Shown here one piece after another: positions 11,701 to 22,774 of a stretch of DNA of 64,000 nt; positions within the stretch are counted from its first letter, which is position 1, and each line of letters opens with the position of its first letter. Source of the DNA: Paraspadella gotoi (Eukaryota > Chaetognatha). The stretch covers positions 3,159,344-3,223,343 of the forward strand of contig CM119267.1 in assembly GCA_051294375.1 (NCBI GenBank), written 5' to 3'. The translations under genes and the position numbers were made by a program. A model generated the notes under the pieces. That model was given only the letters and a program-made list of their open reading frames with translations, made no database searches and was not told the DNA's origin.

Positions 11701-13826
11701 TTATGATATTTGATAATCTGTGAAAAGCAAAATGACTGGAAAAAAAAAGAAACAAAAAAGCCATAAATTCGACTTATTTCCTAAACGTTTTTTAGTATAT
11801 AGATTTAAAAAAATGTTATGAAAATGTGAACAATCTACATAGACGTTATAGGCAGGAGCATAAGCGTCACAAGCAGTAGTATCCGCTGAACCTGTCACGA
11901 TTTGGGAATACAATATTTTTGCAGTGGCAGTGTCTATGATATCAACCTTCTCTGATTCAAATTTAGCCGATAATGGTATTATCGCAAGAAATACTAAATA
12001 AAAAGTCGAACAAATTATTAAAGATAAAACTTTCAAATAAAAAGCTTTAAAGGGCATGAAGTTTGTTACACCTTTTGACATAAAGCAAACAAAGGGTAAA
12101 AGGACACAACCAATGAAACCAAATAAATTTTCTTCAATGAAAATAACCGTTATGATTTTTCGTTTAAATTCCTCCGGATCCTGGTTACAATTTACCCCGG
12201 CGGCTTTAACCAGCAATAGAGAGCTATCTTGAATTTGCCGCAAATAAAACAATAAAAAACAGGGTAAAGAAATAGTTAAAATATATAAAAATATTTTTAA
12301 AAAAGTGTTTTTAAACTTTTTTGATACTGTCTTTGATATATTTTCAAAAACCTTTTGTAGGATTATACAAGGAAATAATAAAGTTATGACCGACAAACTT
12401 TGTTGATGCTCTTGAATTTTCCACGAAGAACGATAGATAGCATCTTCAATGATGCTAAATGGTATTGACAATTCAATAATATCCCTCGTTTTCTTAGAAA
12501 TAAGAAAGTTTCCCTTTTCCACCCAACCACCAAGGCCTAAATAATTAACATGACGAAGAGAATAGTACAAGTTACAATATAAACTACCGACCAAGAAACC
12601 GCAGTAACATAAAGCAAAATACCATTTGGTTAATTCTTTTTTTATAATTAAAAAAAGGGCGTTACTTAATGTGCCAATCAGAAGATCTATAATAAAAAAA
12701 ATCAAAAAATATGTAAATTGAAACTGTGACGTGTAATAATTGCCAAAATTAGAGCGCGAAAAAGAGTAATATTGACGCTTTGTACAATCTCCACCCTCGA
12801 TAGTATGATTAAAATACTTTAGTCTTTCCCATCCATTATTGATAAAACCTTCTGTTTTGAAACATAAAATATATTGAATATCAAAGTAAAAGTTAAAACT
12901 TGCATTGATATCTTTTCTTATCATTTCAAATTCATCCATAGTAAGTGCTTCCTCTTGCTGCTCAATTTTTTGAATATCAGGATTCACATACAAAGACAGC
13001 TTTGGCGTCAGATCAAGGTAAAAATTTTGCAAGCCCCATGGTTGGATATTGTTTGTTGAAGTAATAATCTCGTGTTTTTTTAAATTAAACAGCAAAGAAA
13101 ATATCCACAAACAAATAAAATTCCGCAAAAACAACTCGAAAATAAAATGCTTTGATTGATTTCCGTTTGAACGATAAATTGTGGGCGAAAATATCATTTT
13201 GATAATTTCTAAAATTTCAGTTCTCGTAAAGACACAGAAGATAACTATGGGAGTAAAAAATACAAACCAGCCGCAATACTTTTGTACAACTCTGCAAATA
13301 ATTAGCATCGTAACTGTAATTTTAAACACACCGAGAAAAATTTCAAAAACTTGCCAAATCATGAAGACTGCAAGAAAAACTTTGGCTCTTATGCCTCGGG
13401 CTTTCTTGCTGAAAATTTGGGCGGCTTCGCTCCTGTACTGGATGGCAGCTTTGGCTAAGCTTAAGCAGGACAAGCACATTGAAAAAAGCCCAAATACATA
13501 GTTCGTTTTCCAGAAACACCTCTTGCCTGATCTATTCGTGGGACAAGTGCATTCTACATGCGTGTTGGTCATTGATCCATCGTCTCCTATTTCAAAGACG
13601 AAACCATATCTGGATAATAGAATTCGGCCAGCGATGTCGGACAGAGTTAAACAGACTTTGGACGATTCGCTCGTCCACATCATCGCCATGGCCGCCATCT
13701 GCACAAGCAGTTGTGGATAAGACTCGAAGAAAACTTGGATGAGGTTGAGTCTAAAGATGAGTTCCGCTTTCAATTCATCTCTCTTTGCCAATGATTCTTC
13801 AGATTCATCTCTCTTCTCTTTCAATT
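11701..13826 (-). CDS. XK-related-like multi-pass membrane protein, main exon
   Basis: A long open frame of about 708 codons, after discounting the first ten codons, which come from a MITE end. It has about 10-12 hydrophobic segments. Near the start is LIQVFFESYPQLLVQM, which matches the E-x-x-PQL-x-x-Q signature typical of XK-related proteins, some of which are lipid scramblases. A soluble Cys-containing segment (ECTCPTNRSGKRCF), more membrane segments, a charged loop and a long C-terminal membrane half follow, so the protein is longer than typical XK proteins of about 350-600 residues. The frame ends at a TAA at 11701. The upstream coding piece is 15103-15314. The similarity is by motif and layout from memory. 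The C-terminal half is unrecognised. Confidence 0.6.
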
Positions 13827-13855
13827 GATTTTCTGGCCTTATTTTCCCAGAATGC

Positions 13856-15101
13856 CTCATTTTATCTAAAATTCAGAAGTGTAAAAATCAATTAAGCTGT
13901 AGGTTAAGTGTAGGTTAAGGATTAATTTGATTAGGTTAGCGATTAAGTTTCAGGATTAGGTTAAAGTTAGGGCTTAGGGTTAGAAATCAGAGATAAGGGT
14001 TTAGGATTAGGGTTCAGGTCTAGGTTACGGTTTGAGATTAGGTTTTGGGTATAAGGATAGGTATTGAGTTATAAGTTTAAAAATACAGATCTGCTCAAAA
14101 AAAAGTTTAAACTTTGAACCCCCTACTATCTCTCTTGTCTGTCATCCTATTAATTAAAATTTGGGTTCATTTGAAAGCAAAGACAAATATCTTTCATTTG
14201 AGCCCATGATGAGGTTTTTAGGCTAGATATTATAGAAACTGTGCTAAAATAAAAAAAAGATCAAAATTTTGTTTTACAATTTTTTTTTTGTTTTGCGAAA
14301 ATAAATTTTTATTCATCTTTGTTTTTTGTTTTTTGTCTTTTAAACAGCTGATCCCTCAAAAGAAAGCTGCAATTGTTGAGCTTTGGAAGGCGGGTTTGTC
14401 AAGATATAGGATCCCCAAATAATTTTATTTTTTTCCTACAGCCATCTGCAAAGTTGTCAACAAATTTGAAGCAACTGACCCCTTGGACGAGCTGTTGGAA
14501 GCAGGCGGCCTCGCATGTCCACGGAGAGTGAGAACGATGACGTGAAAAGTCTCGCAATTCAAGACCGTAAGGCTTCTGCAAGCCAATTAAAAAAAATGGA
14601 GAGAAGAAGATGTGTTGCCAGTTGTTTAACAGTGAATGGTTGGCTTTTTATGGAGGATACAGCTCCTGGATACAAAGCTAAAACCACCCAAAAATGTCAT
14701 GAGGAAAATGGGATCGAGGTACTCAAAGGTTAGCCCGAAAAGTCCCCTGACTGCAACATCATCGAAGATGTCTGGTCAAGGAAGAAAAAGGATATTTTGC
14801 AGTATAACGCCATAACAGTCAACAAAATAAAAAAAATTAAAAATGTATTTGGGGAGCTGAACCCTTCATATTTGCGTAGCCTCTACAACTCTCTCCCTTG
14901 TTGCAGAGAGGTGGTGATGAAAAAAAATGGTAGTCTGACAATGTATTAACTAACTGAGTCCTAAAAAGTATTATTTTCCTTCAAATAACGAAATAAAATG
15001 CTTTTAACATAACTATTAAACTTTTTTTGAGCAGATCTGTAGGTTTAGTTTAAATATAAAAATTAAATTCATAGAAATGGGGCGCTCTGGGAAAATATTA
15101 C
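13856..15101 (-). other. Candidate MITE-derived intron
   Basis: The donor AATCG|GTAATA (15101) lies one base inside the MITE. The acceptor ATGAG|GCATTC (13856) lies in the opposite inverted repeat. Splicing between them keeps the XK-like frame and leaves about ten extra codons (RHSGKIRPE and so on) from the MITE end. A second acceptor, TTTTAG at about 13866, would break the frame. Use of these sites is inferred. Confidence 0.4.
14086..15039 (+). mobile_element. Decayed Tc1-like element nested in MITE M5
   Basis: TA target duplications flank inverted ends that start CAGATCTGCTCAAAAAAA. Inside, on the plus strand, are remnants of a Tc1-family transposase. The N-terminal helix-turn-helix-like part (KKAAIVELWKAGLS, from about 14357) and the C-terminal SPDCNIIEDVWS-type motif (about 14743-14780) are visible. 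The catalytic middle is largely missing, and there are stops and frameshifts, so it cannot encode an active transposase. At about 954 bp it is shorter than the roughly 1.3-1.7 kb of intact relatives. Confidence 0.8.
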
Positions 15102-15102
15102 C

Positions 15103-15314
15103 GATTTTTTTTGCGTTTATCGAGCATTTGATCAACTGCCACAACGACCGATCCCAACCCAACCAAGTGAAGGGTTGAGGTTATGAACATTCGCCCACGA
15201 TTTTTAGTGAGACGAGGAAAGCTTTCGGCGAATTCACGGATGAAAGAAATTCCATGAAAAGCAGAAACTCCGGAGTGAAGTACAAGAATTGTCACCAAGA
15301 TCCAAGCAACAATT
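15103..15314 (-). CDS. XK-related-like membrane protein, upstream coding segment
   Basis: After an acceptor (TATAAATTTTAG|AATTG) the frame encodes two hydrophobic segments (VAWILVTILVLHSGVSAF and FITSTLHLVGLGSVVVAVD) and ends DKRKKN at the MITE insertion. In XK-related proteins an H-x-x-x-LG membrane segment of this kind directly precedes the E-x-x-PQL segment, which is what lies across the MITE here. Further 5' exons are expected beyond 15314 but I could not find them. Confidence 0.55.
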
Positions 15315-15741
15315 CTAAAATTTATAAAAATATAAAAATAAAAAATCTGCAAAAAGTTTTGTAAGTATTATTATTGCATTTCAAATAAAAATAATATATG
15401 TTATAAGAATATCTCATTCTTCTTAAAAATAGAATAAATAGTTGTTTGGTCACCAGAGGACTACCATAATTTTTCAAAATTTTGCTAAATGAGTTTTAAA
15501 AAAAACTTTATTATTTTTTTTGTTGGGTTTAGAATTTGAGATAAAAAGTTTTAATGAAAAAATTACAGACATATTTCGGTTTTAATTTCAGACCTGAAGA
15601 TAAGGCCAAAACATGTCTGTGATTTTTTCATTAAAATTTCTTTATGAAAACCAAAAAAACCTTTTTTTATCTCAGAAACAACTTTATAGCTGAAACATTG
15701 ATAATTAAAATAAGTAACTGAAAAGGGTCGATGTTATTTAC
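15315..15741. other. AT-rich, no gene seen
   Basis: Probably an intron of the XK-like gene. Contains inverted repeats around AATTTGAGATAAAAAG, with no recognised element. Confidence 0.35.
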
Positions 15742-15845
15742 TAGTTATCCATTCATTCAATAATTAAATTATCTTGCCCATAACTTTAGAAAGGCTATGG
15801 TGGGTAAAGGTCTCAATCCCCCTTACAAGATAATAACTGTTTAAG
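15742..15845 (-). repeat. Dispersed repeat family S copy
   Basis: The reverse complement shows ATCTTGTAAG, GGCAAGATAA and the TTGAATGAATGG tail in the order seen at 5973-6127. Confidence 0.5.
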
Positions 15846-16374
15846 ATAATGTTTTTTTCCCGGGAAACATGATTGTATGTATTTTAGTGGGATCGAACAA
15901 AAATAACAGATTAAATGGTTTTGTAGCACATCCACAACCTGTACATTTTTATTTTGTACATCTTAAAGGAGTATAAAACAACAAAGTAAAAATAAAAAAT
16001 ATATAATGGTATTATATATAAAATTTAACCAAAAAACCTTGAATGTTTGGACGCGGAGGCATAATAGTCGATGGAGAGTTTTAAGTCGGAACCAAAGTCT
16101 AAAAGTTGCAAGACCAAGGAGATAAAAGTGAAGGCTGCCTCTGATGGATTCATTTTGCAGTTGTTAGTATGTACTGCTAACAATGAACGTAATATAAATA
16201 CTTATGTAGATAAGAAGCTTTTTGATAGGGATGATGATATAGATATTACTGTGGATATTGATTCTACAAACGGAGATGTAATATGTTGATTGACGCAGAT
16301 ACAGATGTGAATAAAGTTATGATATTAGAGATGTTGTGATGTTTTTATTGATAATTGATGTTATATCAAAAATG

Positions 16375-16574
16375 CAGTTTTTTTCCCCAAAATTTCAGCT
16401 TAAATTTTTAACCAAGTTTGTTTTTAAGTTTTACGATTAGATTAGGGGACAAGGATAGGGATTAGGTTAGGGTAAGGATTAAAGATTAGGTTAGGGATTT
16501 TTAAAAAGTTAAGAGTTAGTTATTAAAGTTATGAGATTAGGAACAGTAACGGGGCACTTTCGGAAAAAAGTGCC
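16375..16574 (+). mobile_element. MITE family M copy (M4), degenerate
   Basis: The right inverted end GGGGCACTTTCGGAAAAAAG is at 16551-16570. The interior is a TTAGGG-like tract (16436-16540). The left end is too diverged to fix precisely. Confidence 0.5.
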
Positions 16575-16643
16575 TGATGGAAAAAAATTGCTCGAGACCC
16601 ACTAGAACTTCGTGGACGACAAGAGTCGTTTGGTTGAGGAGAA

Positions 16644-16647
16644 ACAA

Positions 16648-16694
<47 letters not shown>
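16644..16694. repeat. (GAC/GAT)n microsatellite
   Basis: GACGACGACGATGACGAC runs, about 50 bp. Confidence 0.8.
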
Positions 16695-17019
16695 TAAACC
16701 TTTAGAAACTCTTTCAGATGTAATTTAGATTACACGTTGAATTATAATAAAAGAGAAATATTTTTGATAATGTTTGACATCGATGACAACAAAAACTAAT
16801 AGAGAAACTTAGAAATTGAGTCTTTGCGCCTTCGAAGTTGCGCGTTCCAGGATTGACGAAGCGATCTCGCTTGAATTCCTCTACAAACTATTTATTCATG
16901 AATAATAGTTTTTTTAAATCTTAATTATAACTGAATTGTAAAAAGGAGGTTTCTAAAGCGTCAAATTTAGTTGGTTCATTCATTAAAAAAAAAACTTATA
17001 TTTAAACATCAGCAGTCAA

Positions 17020-17088
17020 ACAGCAGTCAAACAGACAGACCGACCGAAAAGAGATTTAAAAGGTTGCTAGTACTCGCGGAGATACTAA
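17020..17088 (+). mobile_element. DINE/Helentron-like element, 3' end only
   Basis: Contains AGACCGACCGAAAAGAGATT, a decayed GTACTCGCGG hairpin arm and CTAA at 17085-17088, the same order as the intact copy at 30531-30840. Confidence 0.5.
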
Positions 17089-17130
17089 TAATGATATTGA
17101 ATCTTTCCGAGTAAAATGGGTCATGGGAGG

Positions 17131-17132
<2 letters not shown>

Positions 17133-17212
<80 letters not shown>

Positions 17213-17415
17213 TTTTTGCGAAATTGATTTTAGTTAGACGTCAACTCCTGTCATCTATTTTCAGTAATTATAGGGATATGGAAATATTAACAATGGACTG
17301 ATTTATTATTTGACATATCGGGCAACATGTTTCTACAAAAAAAAGTATATCGTGGACGGAACAACGTCCACAATATCTCGATATTCGTTGAAATATATAT
17401 ATTTGTATTTTTCGT

Positions 17416-17450
<35 letters not shown>

Positions 17451-17606
17451 TTCTCGTCTTCTCTCTTCCATCTCTTCTCCCTTCTCTCATCTCTCTCCTC
17501 TCTCTCNNNNNNNNNNNNNNNNNNNNNNNNNNNNNNNNNNNNNNNNNNNNNNNNNNNNNNNNNNNNNNNNNNNNNNNNNNNNNNNNNNNNNNNNNNNNNN
17601 NNNNNN
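17133..17606. repeat. (GA)n array, short spacer, (TC)n array and gap
   Basis: (GA)n at 17133-17213, and (TC)n from about 17421 running into an N gap at 17507-17606. Confidence 0.8.
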
Positions 17607-18728
17607 CCACAGCAAAAAAGTTTTCCCCTTGCACCATTCCCCATAAACGCGTATACTATTTCTTTTTTCTTTTGTAAAATGAACATATATATATCTTACT
17701 ATACTCTTACTACACAAAGTGTCCAATAGTGACGCAAAACAATTTAAAATCGTAGGAAAAGAAATTTTTGCAAAAACGGCGCAGAATATATCGTAAGGCT
17801 AGCAATCGATTCCTATCCGTATTCTTGCTACTAATTTTCCCGGTAAACCAACAGCGAGTCATAAGTGCGATCTTTCCTTCTATCTATTGATTCGCAACGA
17901 CTTCTCTCTTCCTTGCAACGTCAGAATTGGATTCTCAAACTTATATTGTATTCATCCGCGCTTTCGAATTGGAATGAAAGAAATAATAGAGAAAAGGCAA
18001 CAGGTTTAATTAGTAATTTGTAATTGATTTAGGGTAGTTAACTTATATACATATTTACAAAATTGGCCTTAATAGGCTTCTGACATTAGCGGGGTTGAGG
18101 CTTTCTCTACTTTTACCAACTTTTATGATACGATACGTACGTTACCAGGTTTGGGACCACGGGAAGGATTCATGTGTCTTCATACATGGGAGGGCTTTTC
18201 ATCAGGGCAGGATTTCACCCGGGCACATGGAGAAGGATTTCATGGGCAACCGTAAGAGTGAAGGACTTGACATGGATACACCAATAGGTTTTCCAAGTAG
18301 GGCCCTGGGTATTGGAGATCATTTCCGATGTTACCCAAGCTTCCCCAATAACTTATTTTTTATTTATTTATTTATTTATTTATTTATTAAACAATATCTC
18401 AGTAATACCAAAACAAATTATCTAGCAATCCAAACGTTAAAGTGGAGCTTAGGCCTTTCTGATATTATGTGGCCACGTTTATCAGAAATTCACTCCTCAC
18501 TTGCCCTCACCTAGTGGATTTCAAATTATCCCCCGCCTCCCACTCTTACCATTTGTGCACCATCTGCCCCATAACACCTTTCTCCGTCCACCTGCCCTCA
18601 CCCTCTACTGCTCCAGCCCGAATTATAAATGTATCCCCAACCCGGCTTTGTTAAACCTTTCAACTTTCTTCTTTTTCATTATCCTGGTCTATTCTGAGCA
18701 CCTCATACCCCTTTTATGCCAGAATTCA
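17607..18728. other. Unassigned region downstream of the Ty3 pol
   Basis: A (TTTA)n tract at about 18356-18390 ends a GC-richer stretch (18070-18355), which could be the 3' tail of a non-LTR element. No reverse transcriptase is seen there. The part immediately after the pol stop is purine-rich on the minus strand and shows no integrase motif in any frame. Confidence 0.3.
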
Positions 18729-21412
18729 TCAAAACTCTTCCCCTTGTGGACCTCCCCCCTGAGGACCTTCCCCTTGTGCAACATTTAACTGCACCTCTTT
18801 CATCATCTTTTTTAGGACACCGTTTAGTTTTTTTCCTCGTTGAGAGTATTGTGATTGACCTCTTTCATCATCCTCAGAGTCATACTTTAAGATTAAATTT
18901 CCTTCATTATCAAAATCCTCCAACCTTGGTCTCTCTATTTTAAACCATTGATAAAGAACTGGTGAGCTCCTACCTTCATACAATTTCAGAACTGGCTTCT
19001 CCATTTTTAGCGCTAACATCTCTGCGGCTGGTTCATTTACATTCATGTTGATTCGACTTAAAATGTCAGCCACTATCATCTCTCTACTATCCCCTGCTTT
19101 ATGATGAACCTCAAATCGAAACTGCATCAAAAAATTCAACCACCTGGAAATTTTTTGAGACGAATCTCTCATGGTTGAGACGTAACGAAGTGAGCCATGG
19201 TCAGAAAATATGAGAAACGGTTGTGTGAGATAATGTCTAAACTTTTTAACCCAGTGTGTCATCGCAAATAATTCTTTTTCTGTAGTTGACCAATTAATCT
19301 CTGCCACCTTCAAAGTTCTAGAACCATATGCCAACAACAAGGACTTACCTTCCTTGTTAACTTGTGAGAGGGTTGCACCTATCCCTCTCCCTGATGCGTC
19401 GGTAGTTAATATTATAGGTAGTTTAGGGTCGTAGTAGTTTCTAACTGGTGCAGTTATTAACCTTCCCTTTAATGTGTCCATTGCCTCCTGGCAAGCTGCC
19501 GTCCATTTAAATGGTATCCCTTTACGAGTAAGTTCGATTATAGGGTTTAATATCTGACTATGAGATTTTATAAAGCTTCTATAATAGTTGCAAAGCCCCA
19601 AGAATCTCTGCACTTCCTTAACATTTTTAGGTACGGGATATTCAGTAACAGCATCTACAATATGTTTACATGTCTTTATTCCTCTCCCGGATATCACAAA
19701 CCCTAAAAATTCTACTGACCTCTGAAAAAGTTTACATTTATTAGCTCGAAGTTTTAGCTTGGCTTCTTTTAATTTATCTAACACTAAAAACAGTCTGCTT
19801 TTAGCCTCATCGTAGGTCCTGGCAAAGATAATTAGGTCATCAATGTAAACCACGGCTACCTTCCAGCATAATTCTCCTAACACGGCCTCCATCAGTGACT
19901 GATAACTGGCCGGGCCCGAATTAAGACCAAACGGCAGCCTCTTAAACTCGAACAACCCCTTAGAAGTGGCAAATGCCGTTATTCCCCTTGATTCCTCCTC
20001 GAGTTCCACCTGATGATAACCCTGGAAAAGATCCATAGTATGGAACCAAGCCTGCCCCCTGAACTGATCAATAATATGCTCTATGTTTGGTAATGGGTGA
20101 GCAGGTGGGGCTATTGACAGGGAATTGACTGCTCTATAATCTATACAGAGGCGATACCTACTCTTCCTTGCTTCCCAGGAAAGTACAATTCTTGAGCACC
20201 AATTGCTATTAGAGGTTTGAACGACATCCTGCTTTATCAGTTTTTTGACTTCTTTATCTATAAAAGAATTCTGATCATCAGAATACTTACGACATTTTTG
20301 TTTTATTGGCACTGCGTCAGGTTTTAAACGGATTTTATGTTTAATTCTGTGGGTGAAATTTAGTGGCTCTTCCTCCCATTGAAAAACCTTCTTATACTTT
20401 AGCAGCTCACTTTTTATTTCCCTTACTATTTTATCATCCAGATTTGAATTTTCCAAGCCAAAATTAATTTCCTCTAGTTTAACCTCATCAAAATCTTCAT
20501 AAGGTAAGGGGTCACTTACTTCCTCTTGCTTATTAGGGCAGTCAGCAAATTCCCCATTTCCTTCTATTATAGTACTTATTATCATTGGGCTATTCTCAGT
20601 AGCTATAAAGTTTCCATAGATTCTCTCTTTTTGTAAAATTATTTTTTCAGGGCCAAGATTTACGACTTGAGTTTCCACTAAGTCTTTTGACTCAGTTAAG
20701 GTCTCAATATTATTGATCCCTAATTTTATCATCTCCTCCCCTGGCTTTATGACTCCTTTACTTTTTATTTCCTCACCCCCTTCTATCCTAAACCTGACTT
20801 CTCTTAGACTATTTGGTAATAAGGTAATATCCTCCTCTATCCTTACTCTTCTTACACATCTGTCCTCCCGATATATCGTTTCCAAAATCAATTGACCTGC
20901 CTTGGGTTGAAAACAATTTCCATCCTGTAGATTAATATTAAATTTATGTCGACAAATCTCGTCAATTCCTAGTAAACCATCCATGCCCAAACCTCTTATT
21001 ACAAAGAATTTAATTGTTGCCTGATAATTTTTCTCAAACCCATAAAACATAACTGGTAATTTTACAACTCCTATACATTCAAGTTTTGAGCCATTTACTG
21101 TCTCAAAGGCAATGCCTGGTGGGCTTAAAATATAATTATTATCTGCATTAATAACTTGCCACTTTTCTTCGGCCAATAATGTTCTAACACTCCCTGTATC
21201 AAATCCTAATCTTATTTCTAACCCCCTTATTCCCACAGTCATCATAACATAGGTGGGCAACGTTTCATATTCATCATATATATCCTCTTGTACTATGCCT
21301 AAGGTCTTATCAATATCTTTAGTTCTATCCTCGATCCAGCCAATTACATTTTCCTCCCCAGGATAAGAAAACTTTTTAGTTTCGTTCACCCCCCCTTCGA
21401 GAGGGGGGCTTT
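18729..21412 (-). CDS. pol: Ty3/gypsy pol: protease, reverse transcriptase, RNase H
   Basis: It is read in the -1 frame from gag; the first in-frame GTG is at 21389. Numbering from there, an aspartic protease with DTGS is at about 64-67, and a reverse transcriptase with the first catalytic Asp in MDLFQGYHQ (about 453) and YIDD at about 515-518. RNase H has TDASG (about 663), a Glu near 706 and an Asp near 730. All catalytic residues I looked for are present. The frame continues to about residue 886 with an acidic, Gln/Gly-rich tail and stops at TGA. A normal Ty3 pol carries an integrase of about 300-400 residues after RNase H; here there is none. The enzyme would copy the element RNA into cDNA in virus-like particles, but integration would need help in trans. 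Confidence 0.9.
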
Positions 21413-21422
21413 CTAGTTTAAA
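21389..21422 (-). promoter_or_regulatory. -1 ribosomal frameshift signal between gag and pol
   Basis: On the minus strand the slippery heptamer TTTAAAC (21422-21416) is followed directly by the gag stop TAG, a 7-nt spacer (TAGAAAG) and a GC hairpin (CCCCCCT stem, CTCGA loop, AGGGGGG). Slipping back one base at the heptamer enters the pol frame. Heptamer, spacing and hairpin all match established -1 frameshift sites. Confidence 0.8.
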
Positions 21423-22771
21423 GGACCCTTCCCTCCTTCATCTGGTTTGTTTGCCACCATGGTTTGCCTTTGGTCGAGTCTCTGGTTCATTTTTATGCAA
21501 TGAGCATTATTAGCTTGAATGTGCCCATGCGTTACTTGGTGATTATTACCATTTTTAGTTACTGCCTTTTTTCCCTCTAATTCCCACACTAGTCTATCTA
21601 TCGTTTCATAAGGGCAATCCACTCTTTTGTGCCCCACCGCTTCACAACGCCAGCACTGTATGCCTGAACTTCTAGGCCTATTTCCCCTACTATATCCGCC
21701 CCTATTCGTCCCTCTTCCACTATTGTGAGTCATGAAATTATCTCTACCTGACCCATTTCTATCTCCTCTTGTGGACAAACCTTCCCTAACTATCCCCCTG
21801 TCACTTCCCCCTGGCGACGACTTCCCCCTCACCACTTCCCCCTGATTCACTGTTTGGGAAGCCGGCTCAGTACTTATGTTTTCCTGAACCCCTCCAACAA
21901 AAACATTTTGGCTTATTAATAGTTCATCAGCCTTAGCCACCATAATATCCAAAGAAGCGCCATTTTGTAAGGTTGCCCTTAAAATTTTCCTATCCGTCAA
22001 TACTAATGAATCAAAGACTTTATGCTTCATCATCTCGATAGCAAATGAACTATTAGGGTCTTCCCCACTTCGCCGTACATACATTCTACATCTATCAATA
22101 AAAGTCGTAAGCGATTCATTGGGATGTTTTCTAGCCGACATAAAATATTCTTTGTTCTTTTGTTCGCTCAAGGGATCCAGTTTTCTTCTCATACTCTGAA
22201 ATAATTCCTCAATTGACGATTTTTCGGCGTGGGTCAATGAATCAAAGGCCCTTTTTGCTGCCCCTAGCAAGCTGGTTGGCAAGGCGCACAGCAGTCGTTC
22301 ATTATCCCACTTATTACAAGTTACACAAGCCTGAACTTTATCTTGCCATTCATCAAATTCTCCCGTTACTCCATCGTAGTTTGGTAACTTTTGCTGGGTC
22401 ATCGTCCTTGCCATCTCTTGACTTACTCTCATTCTTTCAAACTCATCTCGGAGCTCACCTAAATCTTCTCTGTGTCCTTCTTTTTGGCTGTTAATTATTT
22501 TTACATAAGTATCTTTATCCTCCGCTGACTGCCTCTTTGCTTCCAGCAGCGTTTCCCTTATGTTTTCCCCTTGTGCTATTATACTGTCATTTTGCACCTT
22601 TAATGCATTGGCGAAAAGTTCTCCCAAGTTTTTTATCAACTCCCTTTGATCCCCCATATTAATATTTTGCTCTTGATTTCCTCGTTCCATCCTCAATTGT
22701 TGATTTTCCATTTGACTTTTCCCTGTTAATGATTTTCTCTCCGCTATTTGTTTTCTTTTCCTGGTTTCCAT
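21413..22771 (-). CDS. gag: Ty3/gypsy Gag
   Basis: 452 residues. An N-terminal basic and coiled-coil-like region, a central Gag capsid-like segment (FDEWQDKVQACVTC, KEYFMSARKHPNES and LTTFIDRCRMYVRR motifs), a Gly/Arg/Ser-rich stretch, then one CCHC zinc knuckle (CWRCEAVGHKRVDC) about 70 residues before the end. It would form the particle and bind the genomic RNA. The frame ends with the frameshift heptamer and TAG. An ATG is present at 22771, preceded in frame by TAG and the upstream ORF. Confidence 0.9.
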   Translation of the reverse strand: METRKRKQIAERKSLTGKSQMENQQLRMERGNQEQNINMGDQRELIKNLGELFANALKVQNDSIIAQGENIRETLLEAKRQSAEDKDTYVKIINSQKEGHREDLGELRDEFERMRVSQEMARTMTQQKLPNYDGVTGEFDEWQDKVQACVTCNKWDNERLLCALPTSLLGAAKRAFDSLTHAEKSSIEELFQSMRRKLDPLSEQKNKEYFMSARKHPNESLTTFIDRCRMYVRRSGEDPNSSFAIEMMKHKVFDSLVLTDRKILRATLQNGASLDIMVAKADELLISQNVFVGGVQENISTEPASQTVNQGEVVRGKSSPGGSDRGIVREGLSTRGDRNGSGRDNFMTHNSGRGTNRGGYSRGNRPRSSGIQCWRCEAVGHKRVDCPYETIDRLVWELEGKKAVTKNGNNHQVTHGHIQANNAHCIKMNQRLDQRQTMVANKPDEGGKGPLN

Positions 22772-22774
22772 ACA

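Larger units (their letters stand above)
13833..15102 (-). mobile_element. MITE M5 inserted in the XK-like coding sequence
   Basis: It is flanked by a 6-bp direct repeat AAAATC (13827-13832 and 15103-15108, read on minus). Its ends are inverted repeats around TATTTTCCCAGA: minus-strand left end GGTAATATTTTCCCAGAGCG and right end GGCATTCTGGGAAAATAAGG. The interior near 13900-14080 is TTAGGG-like, as in the other family members. Without the nested Tc1 element it is about 315 bp, close to copy M3. Removing it with one AAAATC copy leaves the host frame continuous across the site (KRKKN joined to QLKEKR). Confidence 0.75.

Noticed and set aside
13890-14080. Interstitial telomere as a chromosome-fusion scar
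   Set aside because: The TTAGGG-like words are degenerate and recur inside a defined MITE family at several loci.
16071-16289. 72-codon plus-strand frame starting MESFKSEPKSK
   Set aside because: No splice context, homology or second copy. This length is expected by chance in the region.
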